Part shown: piece after piece, positions 44,590-57,150 of the stretch | Position numbering within the stretch: the stretch's first letter is position 1 | Layout: every line of letters starts with the position of its first letter | Assembly (NCBI GenBank): GCA_963921935.1 | Contig: OY998184.1 | Location: forward strand, 27,655,067 to 27,719,066 | Reading direction: 5' to 3' | Length of the DNA: 64,000 bases | Origin: Galeruca laticollis | Taxonomy: Eukaryota > Arthropoda > Insecta > Coleoptera > Chrysomelidae | The notes under the pieces: generated by a model | Seen by the model: only the letters and a program-made list of their open reading frames with translations | Database searches by the model: none | Told to the model about the DNA's origin: nothing | Position numbers and translations under genes: made by a program

Positions 44590-45575
44590 AGTCTGCACAG
44601 CGCTTTACTGTTTAATATTTTCAGCACTTCAGCGTATATGTTATCTGAGCCAGGTGATTTTTTGTTTTTTAGTGCTGAGAGTGCACATATGACTTATGCT
44701 TCTAGTATGGGTGGTCCCGTGGCTTCATTGGCCAATAAGTAGGTACTCCATTTGTTAATTGATTATAGACGTTATCGTTGGTTGCACGTATTAGATTTCT
44801 ACCTTTTGTGGTGGTAATTCGTGAACCCCAGTCCGTTTGCTTGCCATTTCAGTCTCCGCCGATAATGAATCTATTTCCGAACGTGTGAAATAAATCTTTA
44901 TATTCTTCCGTTGTAATAGCAGGTCGAGGGGACTGTACAAAGCAGTAACTTTGAAGTCCTAAGACAAGGCTCTTATTTTAATACTTATTGTTTGAGTTTT
45001 TTCAGTTTGATATTTTGAAAGCTCAACGTGTGATTTGGATTTGAGGATAATTATTACAAAGCCCACGTGAGCAGTTCCATGAGAAGGTACTGTAAGTATT
45101 ATATAATGGAATACTGCAAGTTATCCTGTCAGTGAAATGAAATTCCGAAACATCGACCTTGTTTATATTTAAGAACGTTATTATTTCTTGCTTACGATTG
45201 AGCAAGCCATTGGCGTTCCAAGTCGCTGTTTTAAGTATATTTATGAATGTAATTTTCCAATAACTGTCGTTAGCAGATTCAGTATCATGCAGTTTTGGCT
45301 TATCAGCTGGGAGAACATGGCCTTAAATTCATTTAAAAATGTTGTTAGTTGTATTTCAGTATTTGAGATTTCTTACATTAGGTTGGAATTGTGTCTGTTG
45401 GTTTGCACGCATGATTTGATGTTTTGAAGCGACTGATTCTTTATGTACTCTACAGCCCCTATAATTTGCAGAATGTATTCTCCACATAATACGCATCATG
45501 CAGGCGCGTCCTTGAGCTTTTTGCATAATTTAGAGTTATGTTGCCCTCCGCACTTCACATAGTTAATCCTTTATA
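44590..45575 (-). pseudogene. Jockey-type non-LTR element: ORF1 zinc knuckles and ORF2 endonuclease, decayed
   Basis: On the minus strand from 45570 the reading gives VKCGGQHNSKLCKKLKDAPA and a second Cys/His block ending ANYRGCRVHKE. These are the CCHC knuckles at the end of Jockey ORF1. About 200 bp later the ORF2 endonuclease begins: TATWNANGLLNRKQEIITFL (45230-45170). It continues with PPRPAITTEEYKDLFHTFGN near 44935-44875, GGD-stop-NGKQTDWGSR near 44850, and the Jockey-typical PTYWPMKP near 44720. Stops and frame changes are frequent, and the RT part is absent. The order ORF1 then endonuclease fixes the strand and the clade fairly well. Confidence 0.85.
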
Positions 45576-45579
45576 GGTT

Positions 45580-46200
45580 ATTAGGAGAATAATTTCCCAC
45601 CATATGTGATTCACTCAAATCAACTCAAAACAGTTTTCTAGCTTCAGCATGCCCTCGCTCGAATAGTAATTAAGTACCTTTCAACTAGAGGGCGCATTGA
45701 ATTTGTGTGGATAAAGAACACGAGGGTACTTTGTCAGTAGGTGGGGAATTATTCCTTTGACCGTTAGTGCACAGTGAAATTACAGTTTTTTCTGGTAAAA
45801 GAGCATTGTTGTGTAAAATTTCGCAAGCATAAACAATATTTTGGAAAACAAACGTAAGTATGTTTTTGTATTCGTTTTATACACTCATTATTTTACAAAT
45901 AACATTGATAATTGAATGAAGTAACCTGTTGGCAGAGAAAATGACATAAGAAATTAGGTTTGCTATTGCATCATACAAATAGTAATTCGTTTTTTTGCTT
46001 TTTCTATAAATTTTTTGACAAAATTTTATTATAACATGAACTTACATAGTATATACTACAAAAAATCTCAAGAAATAGATTTGCTTATCAATCGGCTGGG
46101 ATAATATTGCAACTGAACTTTACTCGGGGGTCCTAATATAACTTATTTGTATTTTAAGATATATTATGATGTTAACAATATTTTTCTACTTCTGAATTAT
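45580..46200. other. No recognised feature
   Basis: AT-rich sequence. A GTAAGT near 45853 after a short GC-richer stretch could be a donor of a 5' exon, but no ORF supports it. Confidence 0.3.
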
Positions 46201-46203
46201 TAT

Positions 46204-46360
46204 TCCAAAACGAGGGTTATCTAATGCAGAGGTAGAATTACTTTTGTTGGAAATTACAAATGAGCAAGCTGGAAACTCCGATATAGGGGGGGGGGGGGAT
46301 TCGGACGCCGATGATGATCTTGATGTTGGTGAGCAATTAATTTCTAATATGGGTTGGTTT
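46204..46360 (+). pseudogene. Short acidic ORF fragment, possibly piggyBac-like N terminus
   Basis: The frame reads KRGLSNAEVELLLLEITNEQ, a poly-Gly run from a G homopolymer at 46287-46298, then DSDADDDLDVGEQL. A basic start followed by a Leu-rich helix and an acidic stretch is what piggyBac-type transposases have at their N terminus. Nothing of the catalytic core follows, so this is only a suggestion. Confidence 0.25.
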
Positions 46361-46364
46361 ACAT

Positions 46365-47845
46365 GGTATATTCAACAATTATAGGGTCTATAAGTACATC
46401 AAGGTCATCCACTAGGGATTCCTAAATACTGAACAATTGGCATCCACTTCTAGTGAAATCGGATCACCTTTTCTAGATAATAATACCGCATTTATATTGG
46501 CGTCAACCACTATGAATGACTATTCGGAAGACTTTGATGACTCCCTTGATGATTTATTATACCTTGTATCGTTCATATAGTAAAATACATGATGATTCTA
46601 AATGTATGAACCACGTTCTTAAAATAATACTTTCCTTCACTTGTATTTCGGAATTACATTTTAGAAATCCTGAATTTTATTAAATTACAATTTATTCAGT
46701 TTCTCACACAATTGTAATTTTTAGCATTTTGGGAATGGACAAAATTATCCAATTTTATATGAAATAATATAGTAGATGACTTAAATTTGACCACCGGACG
46801 AGCTACACTGGTTGACTTCCCGAACAGCAGGGAACATCAGAAAACTCAAGGGAAGTAAAGTTATCAACTATAAATTGCTTGTCCTGTTTTATCTTCAAAT
46901 TATCGCCGTTGAAATTTCATAATAATAGTTTCAAAATTTATAGTATTCATTTAAACTACCATTAATTTTTTGTACACTTCAACTCTAACTTTTGTATTTC
47001 TTCATCAACTTAGATAATTTTTTGTAAAATTAATTTTATGACTGTTAACCTTATATTTCAACTTTAATTATTTTCATTATAACATTTTTTGACTTTGATC
47101 TTGTACTTTATAAAATTTACTTCAATATTGTCAATCTTTGTTTCAACTTTGATATTTTTTTAAAGAAATTCATTTTTATAATTGAAACTTGTCGTTTGTT
47201 AACGTATAATTTTTAATTTATTAAATCACATTTGTAAATTTTATAACTTGGTTCATATTTATATACCTTCCAACCCTCTTCACAAGGTTTATTGATGTGG
47301 ATGTGTACCAACTACAAACCTGATAATGTTCTAGGTGGCGCCCGCTTATCGTATCTTAATTTAACTTCATTTAACTTATCTTTTTCTTTCTCTACAAATA
47401 TCTCATTTCTTATCGTATCTTAATTTAACTTATTTTTTGTTCTTTTTCTACAAATTATTTCATTTCTTTATAAATAAATATTTAAAATTTATCATAAAAT
47501 AAAGTAGTATTACCCGCGAACCGGTAAGACCTACTCCTAAATCGTTATTTAGCTGGCAAAGAATTCCACCTGAGATGCTCTATAACTGAGTAGCCGCTAC
47601 AAACCGAACAACAGGTAACAAAAAGTAAGTTGGTGGTAACAGGAAGTTTGGTAACGTCCGATGCGCCGTAGCAAAGACGTATGCGAATTGCAAGAGCTCA
47701 GTTCGCAGGCAGAATTCGTAAGCTTCGTTTCGACAGTACAGTTTAGAGAAAAGTGCGATTACCGGGGTTGTGTAATACTAACTTGTGATGGCGACTGCAG
47801 AAAGTAAAGTTGTACATAAAAAGTTGAGTTAGCAGTGTCGTGAAA
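46365..47845. other. No recognised gene; one short tandem duplication
   Basis: AT-rich. A stretch of about 55 bp (TTATCGTATCTTAATTTAAC and following) is tandemly duplicated at about 47347-47470. The GC-richer part at 47510-47800 may be the 5' flank of the split transposase gene that starts at 47851. Confidence 0.4.
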
Positions 47846-48049
47846 TAATTATGAACGTTTTAAATTTCATGACCGAAGAGGCAAACAATGGCAAGTCAAC
47901 AATTCCATTAACAAAGGTAAGTTTTAATCATTGCAATGAAATTTTTAAACCAAAGTAATTACTTAACAAATTTACACTCGAGAGTAATTTTTTTAAATCG
48001 ATTTTCGTACATGAAATATTTATTTGTTAAACGATTTAAAAAAGTGACA

Positions 48050-48115
48050 TGTTATTTTATGCACTCATTTGTCAATTTTATGCACTCATGTCTCAATTTT
48101 ATGCACCGTTATGTC
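48050..48115. repeat. 21-bp tandem repeat, three units, in the transposase intron
   Basis: TTTTATGCACTCATGTC-type units follow one another three times with a few substitutions. Confidence 0.85.
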
Positions 48116-49995
48116 ATCATGACAAACAAATCAACGCCATTTTTAGTCCATTTAGAACAACCTAAATGAGACATTTTTTGGTTTTTGCATATTTGCAGGT
48201 CATGCGTCAACTTTTCCATTCGTGAATAAAAGCACCACTTTATGCACTTGTTGCATAAATACCTATTCTGTTTTTGTCTACAGGCGTAAATAAAAGACGA
48301 ATGTTTATTTTGTGTAAGATGCCTATTTAAATTATATTTTGCTTATAATTATTATACTCATTTCATACCTATCTCTATTACGTTTCGGTTTTACTATTTG
48401 TTTTGAACGATCTCCCGATTACAGTTACAATTGCGGTTTGGTCATATTAAAATATGTTTGAACTAAAATCTAAAGATCGTTTGAAACAATTAATGAACTG
48501 AAACGTAATATATTTTTGAATTTATTACTTCTTTTAAATGGCCGAAAACCACGACAATAATTTTTATTTCAAAGAACGGTCACTGAAAACAAATTTAACT
48601 ACTTCCTCACTATTTGTATAAAAATACACATGAGTAAAACTTTTATATCGACTTATTTTGTCAGGTTTCTGCTGCTACGAAAGTTAGCGAAAGAACGCTT
48701 TCCCGTATTAAAAAAGAAGCTTTGACAGGAAGTAATGCTGACACTGATATGCCTACTAAAAAACAAAGAACGTCCAGTATACGTACGGATCAATTCTACA
48801 AAGCTGTGCTTAGAAAGTGCATAATAAATTATCACATATCCGAGAAAAATGTACCAACGTTAAGAAATGTACACCAAACCTTTGCAGAAAGTTATGGTTC
48901 GCAGGAAGTCGCGAATCTCTGCGGAAACAGATACATTATTTGGGTTTTCGTTGGACCAACATGAAAAACAACAGAAGTTTGTTGATGGAACGTCACGAAA
49001 TCAGATATTCACGCCTACTATAAGAAACATAGAAAAGTGCAGAGAACCGAACAAACCTATCATTTATATGGATGAAACATATATTTATTCATGTCACACG
49101 CACCTTAAAGGATGGAGCGACAAGAGTAACGAAAGATTAAAAAACACGTTTCAAAGGGTAATAGGCTCATCATTGTGCATGCAGGAAGTGAAAATGGTTT
49201 TGTACCTAATGCTGGTATTATGTGGAACTCCCAGTCAAAAACAGTAGATTATCATAATGAAATGGCGTACGAAAATTACGAGGAGTAGGTACAAGAAAAA
49301 CGTATTCCAAACCTACCAAAAAACGTTGTTGTGGTAATTGATAACGCCTCATATCACAATGTTCCAAATGAAAAATTACCTACGACTGCTTGTACTAAAC
49401 AACAATTAAAATACTGGCTATCGGAAAGAAACATATAGTACAGTGAACAAATGTTAAAACCGGATCTTTATAACGATGAAAAAATTTACAAACCGCAATA
49501 TAAAACTTATAAAATTGATGAATTGTTTATTCGACATGGATTGCAAGTTTTAAATCTACCCCCTTATTACCTGGACTTATATCCGATCGGAAGTGTTTGG
49601 GCGGCACTTGACGAATATGTGGCCAAACGAAATGTTACCTTCAATTTTACAAAAGTTAAAGAATTCTGTCATGTTCTATGCCAAACTTCATTGTCAGCTT
49701 TCGACACAATGTCAATTTTCATTTGTTTCTTTAGTTTTATAGTGGACTAAGTTTCAGCAGACATGTGTCTCGCTTTTTAAAACTTTTATCCAGGATAATC
49801 CTGGTATAAGTATATTTTTAAAATGTTGTTCTTATGATGTCCCTTTTTTAAATATTTACATGGTCCTCTGGACACATCGTATTTTTTGGTTTTGTTCTTG
49901 TACACCTGACGAGTGAGTAATTTTTTCAATTTTCAACGTTCTCATTATCATAATTTCCGAAATTCAATTCAATGTTACTTACTTACAGGTACGCA

Positions 49996-50020
49996 CTGAT
50001 GATGACATTATTTGTCGAAA
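49996..50020 (+). ncRNA. Candidate hammerhead-ribozyme core motif
   Basis: CTGATGA (49996-50002) and GAAA (50017-50020) enclose a hairpin whose stem GACA/TGTC (50004-50007, 50013-50016) pairs fully. It lies in the stretch between the two copies of the transposase C-terminal segment. After GAAA the sequence GCGCTTTGCT recalls the GAAAGCGCTTAGCT at the foldback ends at 10.85 and 30.85 kb. Stems I and III are unproven. Confidence 0.3.
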
Positions 50021-50439
50021 GCGCTTTGCTATAATTTTATAAATTGAAATTCTGCACGAAATACTTACCTTTTCTCCATCCAATTACATTGGAACGTGCA
50101 CACAGCTTGACAATTTTCACTTAAAAAATATATGGCCAAACGAAATGTTACATTTTACAAAGGTGGAAGAATTCTGTAATGAATTTTTTGACACATTTTC
50201 CGCAAATAATGCAAAGTTAGATGTGACCATGTAAAAAAGATTGAAGATGAATTTATGAACAATGAACCACTTTTAGATACTGTTGTAGATAATATTATTA
50301 ATAATTTGGCGGAAGACAAAAATGGCGAGGATGATGAAGTTGATATAGGAAGTGATTTTGAAGAATCATTTGTAGATGCACATAATTATTTTACTGTTAA
50401 TGATCCCTGTACATCTAAAACATATTTTTCATTATAGTG

Positions 50440-51400
50440 TTTGTTTGTAGGTGGTATGACTGAATGAAATAAACGCAACAAATGTAAATATGTGTTAAAA
50501 AATTGTAGATATTAGAGACGAATTCCACTAGAGTAATATAATATTTGTAGCACATCTGTACATAGTTCTAAATAAACAATAATTGACGGCACCCAGAACC
50601 ATGATTTTTTTGTTTTGCCAGTCCTAACTCTGTAAAAAGTGTGAAGGGATGTTCTAATTTCATAGTAAATATTTGCAAAAACCCCAAAAGTTCACATATG
50701 AAAGTAGAAATATCTACCACAAAAAGCTTTAATATTTCATTTATATTATCAGTATACTTATTAGACCATCTCTAAAGGCGATTTCCCCAATTTGTTTTTC
50801 AAATTTTATGTATTAACCCGAATTTTTACATTATTATCTGCTACATATTATTAAGAATAATAATTTTAGAAAGCTTAACATGTAGGTATGCCATTATCTA
50901 TTACTACGAACAGATAGGAAAAATTGTTGGCCATTGTTAAATTTAGAAAATCGTTTAACAATCCTTATCATATTGTACGCTTTATATACAAAATCTACCT
51001 GACATCCAATTTATATACAAATAAACCTCAATGATGAATATTATGAAAGAACCACTTAAAAGACATTAATTTGAAGTAAAGGTAAAAGTTTATGTCTCTT
51101 GGAATCTATTTATTATGTATTATTTACATCACAAAAAATAATAAAGGGTAATTATAGAATTCCTCGTATGGTTCTTGAAGCAATAAATAATTGTGTCTGT
51201 ACAAAAATAACCCAATTTTTGTAGAAAAGTCTAATGGTTTTTATTTCCTTATTCATTTAATTAAAAATAAAGAATACATTAATGTTATTTTGTTTTTTAA
51301 ACTCGATTTTATATAGCATTATACATGTGCCACAATTTATTATTTTTAAATCCAAATTGAAAATAGTGTGTTACCCTTGTACGTATTAGCAGCCTCACAA
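50440..51400. other. No recognised feature
   Basis: AT-rich sequence downstream of the transposase; AATAAA-like signals near 50470 and 50571 could serve its transcript. Confidence 0.35.
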
Positions 51401-51439
51401 CCATTAAAATTTTGCATGCGGAATGTACGTCGCCTGCTC

Positions 51440-51752
51440 TTCCCGGTAACTGCGTTTACAACGTTGTCAAGTTGTATGGCCTTCTCGTGCATCGTCAACT
51501 GCCAAAATTAATTTGCCAACCTCTACGCAATCATAAAATTGGTAACTTGTTGCATTTCGAAGGATGTATCGTGCCAACAAGACACATTACCGAAAGTGGC
51601 CGACGACAATAAAGGTGAAATAAACACAGGATTTTTTTTCTGAAACCTTTTTTCGCATTTTTCTGGCTGATAAACTGGAAAATAATTCAAAAAAAATAAA
51701 CTAGTACTTTTCTCGCATATTAGATAGGATTGGACGTAAAAATAAAATGTCT
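51440..51752. repeat. Second copy of the 8332-9155 repeat family (partial)
   Basis: AATCATAAAATTGGTAAC followed by GGATGTATCGTGCCAAC matches the tandem unit at 8.4-8.9 kb. GTGGCCGACGACAA at 51597 and CTTTTCTCGCATATTAGATA near 51710 match its right end in the same order. Only one unit of the tandem array is present here. Confidence 0.7.
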
Positions 51753-51759
51753 GAATTGT

Positions 51760-52860
51760 GGTTGTGGTGATTTGAATTAACAGGAAGTGCTTCACAATAA
51801 TCATTAATGAAAAGAAATTATAAGATTGATTTCGATTTTGCAGAGCAATTTCCAAATTAAGGTGCGTTCACAGTTTGTAACAAGATTTTGTCTATATCTA
51901 ATTGAAGACCGATGCAACGAAACAGTATCTTCATTTAATAAAAAACGAGCGCAGTTTTCGTTACAGTACAGCTTGTTACTCAGTGTTTGGCTATTAGTCA
52001 AAATAAATATGCAACTATTCAGTGCTATCAACGCAAAGAAATTACATTTGAAATGGAGCTTAGACATTAGGAGTGGTTTTGAGAATATTCTAATCAACTG
52101 GAAAAAAACATGTACTTTGAATTCAAATTATGGAATTTATTGTGGATGATACAATAAAAATTCTATAAAATCTATTTAGAAGTATTAATAAAAACTGAAC
52201 CTATCTATAAGAGGAACAGCTCTCAAAGCTTTTTTTAGACTACACAATTTCTTGTACAAGATTTGATTCAATTTCTTGTACAAGATCTGGAAGAACAAAT
52301 GATTTGGCAGTAAATTTATTCTGTATTACACTGTACATTATATTGTTCAAGAAATAGTTCGTGATTCTGCGCAGTACATCGTTTTTCTCACGGTAAAAAA
52401 GTCAGTATCGTCTATGTTAAAGGCTAAATGTAATGTTCTATGATCCTAGTGAGGTGTCAAAAATGGTGGTATCTGTGTGGTGTGTGAATTATTGATTACT
52501 ATTGATTAATTTATTGTTATAAATGAAGTTAACACATAAACGTTGACAAACGTGAAACTGTGAACATTCAACTATGTTAGGCTACAGGGCGTTATGATAT
52601 ATCCCAACTGCGCATGCCCTTGACCTAGAAATAGAACATGTTCTATTTTCCGACACAATCTACGTTTTTGAAACAATTTACTGTATGATACTACGGTTCA
52701 AAAAATGAAACCAAAGATTTCCGTTAAAACTTTGAACGTAGATAATTAATATTTTAGGTTTATTTCAGAATGAAATAGGGCTATTGTAGAGAGTAGCATG
52801 ACGCGAATTTAAATGCAGTTTTTTGTTTTGGTGTTCCTAGATGCCAAAATCACCCTCCGT
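51760..52860. other. No recognised feature
   Basis: Overlapping frames of about 100 codons on both strands (51523-52149) have no motif. CAATTTCTTGTACAAGAT is repeated directly at about 52246 and 52268. Confidence 0.4.
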
Positions 52861-52865
52861 TCCAG

Positions 52866-52926
<61 letters not shown>

Positions 52927-52948
52927 GTGTGTGTGTGTGTGTGTGTGT
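52866..52948. repeat. Compound (CA)n(TA)n(TG)n microsatellite, self-complementary
   Basis: A CA run (52866-52882), a TA run (52883-52921) and a TG run (52925-52948) make the whole block an inverted repeat that could extrude as a hairpin. Confidence 0.95.
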
Positions 52949-54531
52949 ATATGTCCAACGTATAGTTTGGGACACTGCATTTTTATTGTTGAGTATCGTG
53001 CACCAATGTCCCAGCATCACGATATGACTTGAGACAATGATTTTCTAAGAAAACTTTTCAAGAAAAAAGGAATTTTCAACCTAACGTATAAATTGAGGAC
53101 ACTGCGATTCAGTGTATATTTTGAGAACATGTTCCCATACTATACGTTATAACTAATGTCTCCATAATACATGGTAGAATTGTCCGATGTTTATAAACGC
53201 AATGTATACTTTGAGAATAGAATAATCGTATGCAATTTCTTGGAGAAATAGAAGCTTGAAATGTTGATATAATGTGGAGATTCAGGTTATTTTGATAATA
53301 TATTTTATAGATTGAGGACATTTAATTCAACCTGCTACAAAATGATGTGGTCACCCTTTGCAAGTTTCTTTGGATTAAGAAAAATAAAATTATTACAAGT
53401 TATGCCCTCAATCTACACATTTGATTGAACAATTGTTCATTTTCTAATATATTGTCGATGTACTTTGAGAACATTTTCAATTGACATTCATTTAATAATT
53501 ATACCTAATGTATGTAACCTGTACTGTGATAAGATACTGAGATTTGTGATATTTTAATAATATATTGTCTATATTGAAGAAACGTTCTTATCATATACGA
53601 TAAAACGTACATGATGTTTACATATGCTAAGTATACATTTAGGACAAGAGTCTTATGCAATATAATATTATATGCTGATTGCGAGTTTATTAATAAATCA
53701 TCTATATACAGAAGGTAGATAATTTTGTAAGTTGACATCGGGATATACATGAAATTATATACTGGGACAGTTCTTATGCGCGTTCGGTTGTTCGGTGACA
53801 ATTCAAAATTATTAATAACATGTCCGAAACGATACATGGAATCAATTGCTGCATTTTCTATAAAGAACGTTCAAATAATCGAATTTTACAAATTTTGATT
53901 AAATCGGCATTCACGTCGAAAGCGAAATATCCCAGATCATGCGAAGACATATATATGAAATAGTTTGAGGACCTTTATAGTAGATTAATACCGATTGACA
54001 ATTAGTAATCCGGTAATCTGTATCAAACTCAAACTTGTTAACTACTCTTAATTACTTACATACTATATTCCATTTTGAGCGACATGATATGCAAATTTTG
54101 ACGATGAAAAAATATCTGGAAGTCCACAAAGAGACATACATATAAGATAGATAATTCGAGGACACGTCGTTATACGCAATGTTTACTATGGGGATATCTA
54201 AATTTCGATACAATAACTTCTTCTATCGTTTGCTATAGTGCCCCACGGATGTTTTTATTGGTTTTTTATTGAGAACTTATCAATAAATCATTAATATACA
54301 GAAGGTAGATGAATTTGTACAATATCATCTGGATATACATGAAATGATATTATGAGGACAGTTCTTATGCGCATTCGGGTGTTCGGTGACAATTCAAAAT
54401 TATTATTATTATGTCTGAAACGATAGCTGCATTTTCTCTAAAAAACGTTCAAATAATCGAATTTTACACATTTTGATTGAACCTGTATTCATGTCGAAAG
54501 TGAAATATCACAAATCACGCGAAGACATATA

Positions 54532-56882
54532 CAGGGTGGTCCTTAAGTAATTGTACAAAGAAGTATAGTGATTCCTGACCTGATATTACGATTTAAACCA
54601 ACTTGCTTTAATAAAATGTTGCTAATAAGGAATATACAGGATGTTAAAGGTTAAATTTTAAAATTTATCTTTTGCAATAACTTCAACGTTTTTGGATATG
54701 TATACATAAAAATTTGGAAATAGAGGTTTCTGGGCACGAAAAATCATAATCTGGTACCTATTTCGATGTAATTTGTAGAGGGCGCTACATAGGCCACATT
54801 TGTGACATCAATGTGCCCTAAATTTTTTTGCTGTTTAAGTTAGCGGCATTTTTGTAAAATAATATTAAAGCCACGTTATTTCAATAGAAAAAAAAGCATA
54901 CTTGTTATTAACCTTAAAACTTAACGGTTTACGATATAATCGCATTTTAGGGATCAGCTGCATGATTATTATTGAAAGCATTTAGAAAACAATTTAAAAA
55001 AAATAAGCTAAATAACATTATAGCTTCAATTGTGTCACATTAAATGTTCGATATGTCCTCCATTCTCGTCGATGCATTTATCTACACGTTCCATAAAAGA
55101 TCGTCTCATATTAAACAACATCATTGGATCAAAAAATCCCGCTGCTCTATTTATTTCTTCCCAAAGTTGGTCGCTGGTATTTATGGGATCCTTATAAACA
55201 AGTTCTTTCATTGCACCCCATACACCGAAATCGAGAGGATTCAAGTGGACTACGTGCTGGCCAAGGAAAATGGCTACCACGACCAATCCAGCGTTCAGGA
55301 AATTTGATATTTAAATATGTTTTGACTGCTCTCGTATAATGTGGCGGTGCACCATCTTGCATGAACTACATATCTTTTCTTATATTCAGTGGCAATTCTT
55401 CCAATAGATTAATGAAATAATTTTGCAAAAAAGTAAGTAGTTATCACCATTCAAATTACGAGGTAACTCGTATAGTCCTAAGAAATTGTTACCAAGGATA
55501 CCATACCATACGTTTATTTTGAATTCATATTAGAAATGGCTTACTCGTTTATTATGGGAATTTTCAATAGCCCAAAGATGATTGTTCCTTGAATTAAAAA
55601 TACCACGGCGGTTGAAGGTAGCTTCGTCGGTAAATAATATTCTGTCGACGAAGGTGTAATCAAGATTTTGCCTGTTTCGGATAGCACTTGCGAATTGGTA
55701 TCTTACCGGTAGATCTGCTGGCAATAAATTTTGCACCGAAGTAAAATGGTATGGGTGATACTTCTCGAGGTGTAGTCTATTTAAAATAGAAGTTTTACTG
55801 ATTTCTAAAGCAGCAGATAAACGCCGTGTACTAACTTGAGGATCATCTTCAATGCGAACTGTTATTTCGTCATCTTTATCAGGCGTAATTATTCTTGGTC
55901 GGCCTAAGTTATCACGCTTAGGACGAAACGAACCACTTTCGCCTAAATTCTTAAATAGATTTTTGAATGTTTGTTGGTTAGGTTGCTGCCTATTTTGATA
56001 TCTTCTCAAATATTCTCGTTTCACAGCACGCCCATTAAAGTAAAGTAAATAGCAACCATATCTCTCATATCTGTATTAGAATAATTATTATACCTCGGCA
56101 TTTTCCGCGTTTTTTTAAATTAGCCAAAAAATGCAAACTAAATATTACAAGACTTATATAATATTGAAACAAATCGAATCCTTTGCTGTCAAAATCATTC
56201 GTGACGTCAGCCTACTACGTTAATAGTTTCCGAAATGAATAATTATTACTTTGGGAAGGAATAAATAGAGCAGCGGGCTTTTTTGATCCAGATCTTGTTA
56301 AATATGAGACGATCTTTTATGGAACGTGTAGATAAATGCATCGACGAGAATGTAAGACGTATGGAACATTTAATGTGACACAATTGAAGTTATATTGTTA
56401 TTTAGCTTACTTTTTTTTAAAATTTGCTTTCTAAATGTATTCAATAACAATCATGCAGCAGATCCCCAAAGTGCGATTATATCGTAAACCGTTAAGTTTT
56501 AAGGTTAGTAACAAGTATACTTTTTTCTATTAAAATAACGTGGCTTTGATATTATTTTACAAAAATATCGCTAACTTAAACAGCAAAAAAATTTGGGGCA
56601 CATTGATGCCACAAATGTGGCCTATGTAGCGCCCTCTACAAATTACATCTAAGTAGGTACCAAATTATGATTTTTCGTGTCCAGAAACCCCTATTTCCAA
56701 ATTTTTATGTATACATATCCAAAAACGTTGAAGTTATTGCAAAAAAAATGTTTACAATTTAACCTTTAACATACTGTATATTCCTTAGCAACATTTTATG
56801 AAAGCAAGTTGGCTTAAATCGTAATATTTTAAAGTCAGAAATCTACTATACATCTATGTACAATTACTTGAGGGCCACCCTG
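54532..56882 (-). mobile_element. Mariner-like element with 635-bp inverted repeats
   Basis: The ends are CAGGGTGGTCCTTAAGTAATT and its near inverse, with TA at 54530-54531 and 56883-56884. Inverted repeats run from the ends to 55167 and from 56248, about 635 bp each, and are largely conserved. The left arm contains the last about 45 codons of the transposase (minus strand); the right arm repeats that coding end inverted, on the plus strand, beyond the start of the gene. It sits inside the satellite array, which continues on both sides. Confidence 0.92.
55035..56097 (-). pseudogene. Mariner transposase, three-frame relic
   Basis: The start MPRYNNYSNTDMRDM lies at 56097, with a frameshift near 56025. 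Frame 56024-55530 carries an N-terminal helix-turn-helix region (REYLRRYQNRQQPNQQTF) and a second one (DPQVSTRRLSAALEISKTSI), then RILFTDEATFNRRG with the first catalytic Asp at residue 133. After a stop near 55530 the reading continues NVWYGILGNNFLGLYELP. A decayed MQDGAPPHY-like block near 55350 holds the second Asp. The last frame (55286-55035) has NPLDFGVWGAMKELVY with the third Asp, and ENGGHIEHLM at the C terminus. The D...D...D pattern places it in the mariner group. Confidence 0.88.
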
Positions 56883-57095
56883 TATATGAAATAGTTTGGG
56901 GACCTTTGTAGTAGATTAATAACGATTGAAAATTATTAATCCCGTAATCTGTATCAAATTATTAATAATATGTCCGAAACGATAAATGGAGTCAATCGCT
57001 GCGTTTCCTATAAAAAACGTTCAAATAATCGAATTTTACAAATTTTGATTAAATCGGTATTCACGTCGAAAGCGACATATCCCAGATCACGGGAA

Positions 57096-57098
<3 letters not shown>

Positions 57099-57145
<47 letters not shown>
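57099..57145. repeat. (AT)n microsatellite within the satellite array
   Basis: Expansion of the ACATATATAT part of the satellite unit. Confidence 0.97.

Positions 57146-57150
<5 letters not shown>

Larger units (their letters stand above)
47851..50437 (+). pseudogene. IS630-like transposase with an intron, degraded
   Basis: Exon 1 at 47851-47916 reads MNVLNFMTEEANNGKSTIPL and ends at ACAAAG|GTAAGT. Exon 2 starts at 48665 after TTTTGTCAG and continues in phase with VSAATKVSERTLSRIKKEA, a helix-turn-helix. The 748-bp intron contains a small tandem repeat. The core follows over several frames: IIYMDETYIYSCHTHLKGWS near 49055-49110 (first Asp), VVVIDNASYHNVPNEKLPT at 49327-49385 (second Asp), and LNLPPYYLDLYPIGSVWAAL near 49550-49605 (third position; Gly where Glu is expected). 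The C-terminal AKRNVTF block occurs twice, at 49622 and 50135. The second copy continues into the acidic tail ending at 50437. Same family as 28670-29541. Confidence 0.88.

Noticed and set aside
51523..52149. Three overlapping ORFs of about 100 codons on both strands
   Set aside because: Mutually exclusive, no motifs; treated as chance frames.
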